Positions 35,048 to 37,006 of a DNA stretch of 37,006 nucleotides are shown here, piece after piece. The notes under the pieces were generated by a model. That model saw only the letters and a list, made by a program, of their open reading frames with translations. It did not search any database and was not told the origin of the DNA. Position numbers and translations under genes: made by a program. The DNA is from Bacteroidales bacterium (lineage in GTDB: Bacteria; Bacteroidota; Bacteroidia; Bacteroidales; UBA7960), in NCBI GenBank assembly GCA_007134525.1, contig SLKR01000003.1, forward strand, positions 1 through 37,006. The letters run 5' to 3'. How positions within the stretch are numbered: the stretch's first letter is position 1; each line of letters opens with the position of its first letter.

Positions 35048-35686
35048 ATGGAAACAAATATATACGAATGGATTGGATACATAGCTTCAGCAATAATCGC
35101 TGTTAGCATGGCAATGAACTCCATTGTCAAATTCAGGGTAATAAACCTTGCAGGGGCAAGCCTCCTTACAGTATACGGCATTCTGATAGGTGCCCTGCCG
35201 GTTGCATTGCTGAATGCTTTTATTGTCGCTGTCGATATATATTACCTTATAAAGATTTTCTCAAAGAAGGAGGTATTCGAGGTAATGCAGGTCAGGAACG
35301 ACAACAAATATCTCAGACGTTTTCTAAACTTTCACTCCGGTGATATTCAGCATTTTTTTCCCGGGTTTATCCATAATCCTGAACTAAATACCCACAGCTT
35401 TTTTATACTGAGGGATATGGCCATAGCCGGGGTATTCCTTGCAAGAAGAACAGGTGAGGAAACCCTCCATGTAGGGCTTGATTACGTAACCGCTGAATAT
35501 CGTGATTTCAAGAACGGTAAGTTCATCTTTCACCGGCTGAGAGACAAAATGATAGCAGATGGAATCACAAGGGTTGTGACGAAGGGGCATGCCAGGCTGC
35601 ACCAGAAATACCTAAGGAAGCTGGGATTTAAAAAATTACCTGACGAACAATACGAACTCAGGCTTCTGAATAAAGCCGGGAAATAA
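35048..35686 (+). CDS. YgjV-like membrane protein with C-terminal GNAT-like domain
   Basis: This 212-aa protein has three N-terminal hydrophobic helices (about 8-75: WIGYIASAIIAVSMAM, VINLAGASLLTVYGILIGALP, LLNAFIVAVDIYYLIKIF), as in YgjV-family inner membrane proteins. A soluble C-terminal part (about 85-205) has LHVGLDYVTAEYRDFKNGKF and HQKYLRKLGFKKL, which resembles an acetyltransferase (GNAT) fold. The substrate is unknown. It starts 6 bp after the mevalonate kinase gene and ends 6 bp before the convergent regulator, so it is the last gene of the operon by spacing. A role in isoprenoid biology is possible but unproven. Confidence 0.75.
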   Translation: METNIYEWIGYIASAIIAVSMAMNSIVKFRVINLAGASLLTVYGILIGALPVALLNAFIVAVDIYYLIKIFSKKEVFEVMQVRNDNKYLRRFLNFHSGDIQHFFPGFIHNPELNTHSFFILRDMAIAGVFLARRTGEETLHVGLDYVTAEYRDFKNGKFIFHRLRDKMIADGITRVVTKGHARLHQKYLRKLGFKKLPDEQYELRLLNKAGK

Positions 35687-35692
35687 GCGATT

Positions 35693-37006
35693 TCACATAC
35701 CGAACTTCCTTCTTTTCTTCCAGAGTGCAACCCTGCTGATACCAAGTGTAATGGCCGCCTGGGTCTGGTTCCACCCGTGATGTTCCAAAACCCTTTTCAG
35801 TTCATCCCTTGATATATTGAGTCTTCCGCCCCTTTTCCTGGTAAAGCCATTATCAGGCTTTCGGCCGGGCTCTGAAGCCAAAGTCCCTTGATACCCGGCA
35901 ATACTTTCAGGAAGGTCTGAGACATCTATCATGTTTTTGGTAACCAGTACAAAAGCGTGTTCAATTGCATTCCTCAGCTCCCTTACATTACCGGGCCAAG
36001 GATACCTTATCATTAATCTCATTGCCCCGCCGCTGATCCCCGGAATATTTTTCCCTGTATCCTTGTTGTAAATATCTATAAAGTGGTCACAAAGCCTCGG
36101 TATATCAAGCGGACGTTCCCTAAGGGGAGGAACGTTTATGGAAAATACATTTATGCGATAATAAAGATCCTCCCTGAAACTTCCATCATTTACCATTTCT
36201 GCCAGATCCCTGTTCGTTGCGGCTATTATTCTCATATCAACGGGTGTGGCTCCGTCCCCCCCTACCCTTTCGATCTCCTTCTCCTGAATCACCCTCAGTA
36301 GCTTTACCTGTAAAGCCTGGCTTATTTCAGATATCTCGTCGAGGAAGATGGTGCCTCCCTGAGCCAGTTCAAACTTACCCGGCTTATCCCTGAGTGCTCC
36401 TGTAAATGCACCCTTCACATGGCCAAACAATTCACTTTCAAGGAGGGACTCCGATAAAGAGGCACAATTTACCTTTACAATAGGTTTGTCTCTTCGGTCC
36501 GATAAAGCGTGTATCGCATCTGCCACAACCTCTTTACCGGTACCGCTCTCACCTGTAACAACTACATTTACCATGGATTCTGCCGCAAGGCTTATCTTTC
36601 TGTATATTTCCCTGATCTTCGGATCATTGCCTATAAGCCGCTGCCCCAGAATGAAATCATCCATCCCGAAGTTACCCGGGGCATAACTGATGCAATCCAT
36701 TTCAGATGAAAGATCGACTGCAACAAAAATATAATGCTCCGGGCCAGCTTCACGGGCGGTAATATAGAGCAGAGATTCCCCATACTTATGTTTGAGAATT
36801 AGTGTTTTCCGGAATGACTTCTCTTTGCCTGCAATTATACTTACTATACAACCGCCGATATCAAATGACCTTTTATCTGTAGTATAGAACTTCTGATCAA
36901 GGAGAATATCAGTATATTGGCCTTTATCACGACTTAGCCTGAATATATTCTCCAGGGCATAACGGTTTATATATTTTATAATCAGATCCTTTCCGGTAAT
37001 AAAAAC
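35693..37006 (-). CDS. Sigma-54-dependent activator with N-terminal PAS-like domain (5' partial)
   Basis: My reading of the minus strand shows no stop from the ATG at 36700 up to the window edge, so the true start lies outside; the visible part is 437 residues. The added N-terminal residues (for example LIIKYINRYALENIF) look like a PAS sensor. The AAA+ domain has Walker A GESGTGKE, the sigma-54 contact loop GAFTGA, Walker B GGTIFLDEI, and arginine-finger-type FREDLYYRINV. The C-terminal Fis-type helix-turn-helix is NQTQAAITLGISRVALWKKR. It activates RNA polymerase with sigma-54; the ligand and targets are unknown. It is convergent with the mevalonate operon, so targets are probably elsewhere. 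Confidence 0.92.
   Translation of the reverse strand, partial: VFITGKDLIIKYINRYALENIFRLSRDKGQYTDILLDQKFYTTDKRSFDIGGCIVSIIAGKEKSFRKTLILKHKYGESLLYITAREAGPEHYIFVAVDLSSEMDCISYAPGNFGMDDFILGQRLIGNDPKIREIYRKISLAAESMVNVVVTGESGTGKEVVADAIHALSDRRDKPIVKVNCASLSESLLESELFGHVKGAFTGALRDKPGKFELAQGGTIFLDEISEISQALQVKLLRVIQEKEIERVGGDGATPVDMRIIAATNRDLAEMVNDGSFREDLYYRINVFSINVPPLRERPLDIPRLCDHFIDIYNKDTGKNIPGISGGAMRLMIRYPWPGNVRELRNAIEHAFVLVTKNMIDVSDLPESIAGYQGTLASEPGRKPDNGFTRKRGGRLNISRDELKRVLEHHGWNQTQAAITLGISRVALWKKRRKFGM

Overview
The window looks like chromosomal DNA of an anaerobic or facultative member of the Bacteroidota. The reasons are: several upstream regions carry the Bacteroidota -7 motif TAnnTTTG (two with a -33 TTTG-like box); start sites lack strong Shine-Dalgarno sequences; and the gene types (separate LKR and SDH genes, a GYDIA-type GHMP kinase, a class II HMG-CoA reductase in a mevalonate operon, a YgjV-like protein) are familiar from that phylum. 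Coding density is high, no intergenic gap exceeds about 150 bp, and I see no rRNA, tRNA, CRISPR, IS element or phage gene.

Layout. (1) 1-2907: the 3' end of a probable purC with a strong terminator, then a two-gene lysine catabolic unit (lysine-ketoglutarate reductase and saccharopine dehydrogenase). (2) 2900-7748, minus strand: a GH3-type acyl-acid amido synthetase, an exported M20 amidohydrolase and a sodium:solute symporter. (3) 7885-24010: an MscS channel followed by an island of molybdenum hydroxylase and purine-associated genes: XdhA/XdhB (all bovine XDH purine-pocket residues I could align are present), a MocA-like cytidylyltransferase, YgfK, a TrpB-like PLP enzyme of unknown function, an alpha/beta hydrolase, a threonine-synthase-like PLP enzyme, an FAD-less XdhD-type hydroxylase and SsnA. 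This is the gene company known from enterobacterial ygf/xdhD/ssnA loci, from selenium-dependent molybdenum hydroxylase (SDMH) neighbourhoods and from gut anaerobe purine/urate clusters. Here the usual ygeW/ygeX/ygeY/hyuA genes are absent and two other PLP enzymes are present. (4) 24024-28429: a biotin-dependent 3-methylcrotonyl-CoA carboxylase (two subunits) plus methylglutaconyl-CoA hydratase, probably in the same transcript as ssnA. (5) 28541-35686: a short-chain-type acyl-CoA dehydrogenase, then a mevalonate pathway operon (IPP isomerase type 2, HMG-CoA reductase, GYDIA GHMP kinase, diphosphomevalonate decarboxylase, mevalonate kinase) and a YgjV-GNAT protein. (6) 35693-37006, minus strand: a PAS-containing sigma-54 activator that runs off the window.

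How the genes may work together. The purine-type hydroxylases, YgfK (a multi-cofactor flavin/Fe-S electron-transfer protein) and the SsnA deaminase form a plausible anaerobic heterocycle-degradation module. The two PLP enzymes would act on amino-acid-like products (inference). The MCC/LiuC module makes HMG-CoA from 3-methylcrotonyl-CoA, and HMG-CoA reductase is encoded just downstream. No HMG-CoA synthase or HMG-CoA lyase is visible here, so leucine carbon could enter isoprenoid synthesis directly (inference, testable by genome search). The main boundary corrections are: TTG-initiated ORF-track starts replaced by downstream ATGs for GH3, M20, symporter (ATG to ATG), YgfK, hydrolase, PLP2 and MccB; and the sigma-54 activator, whose frame stays open to the window edge.
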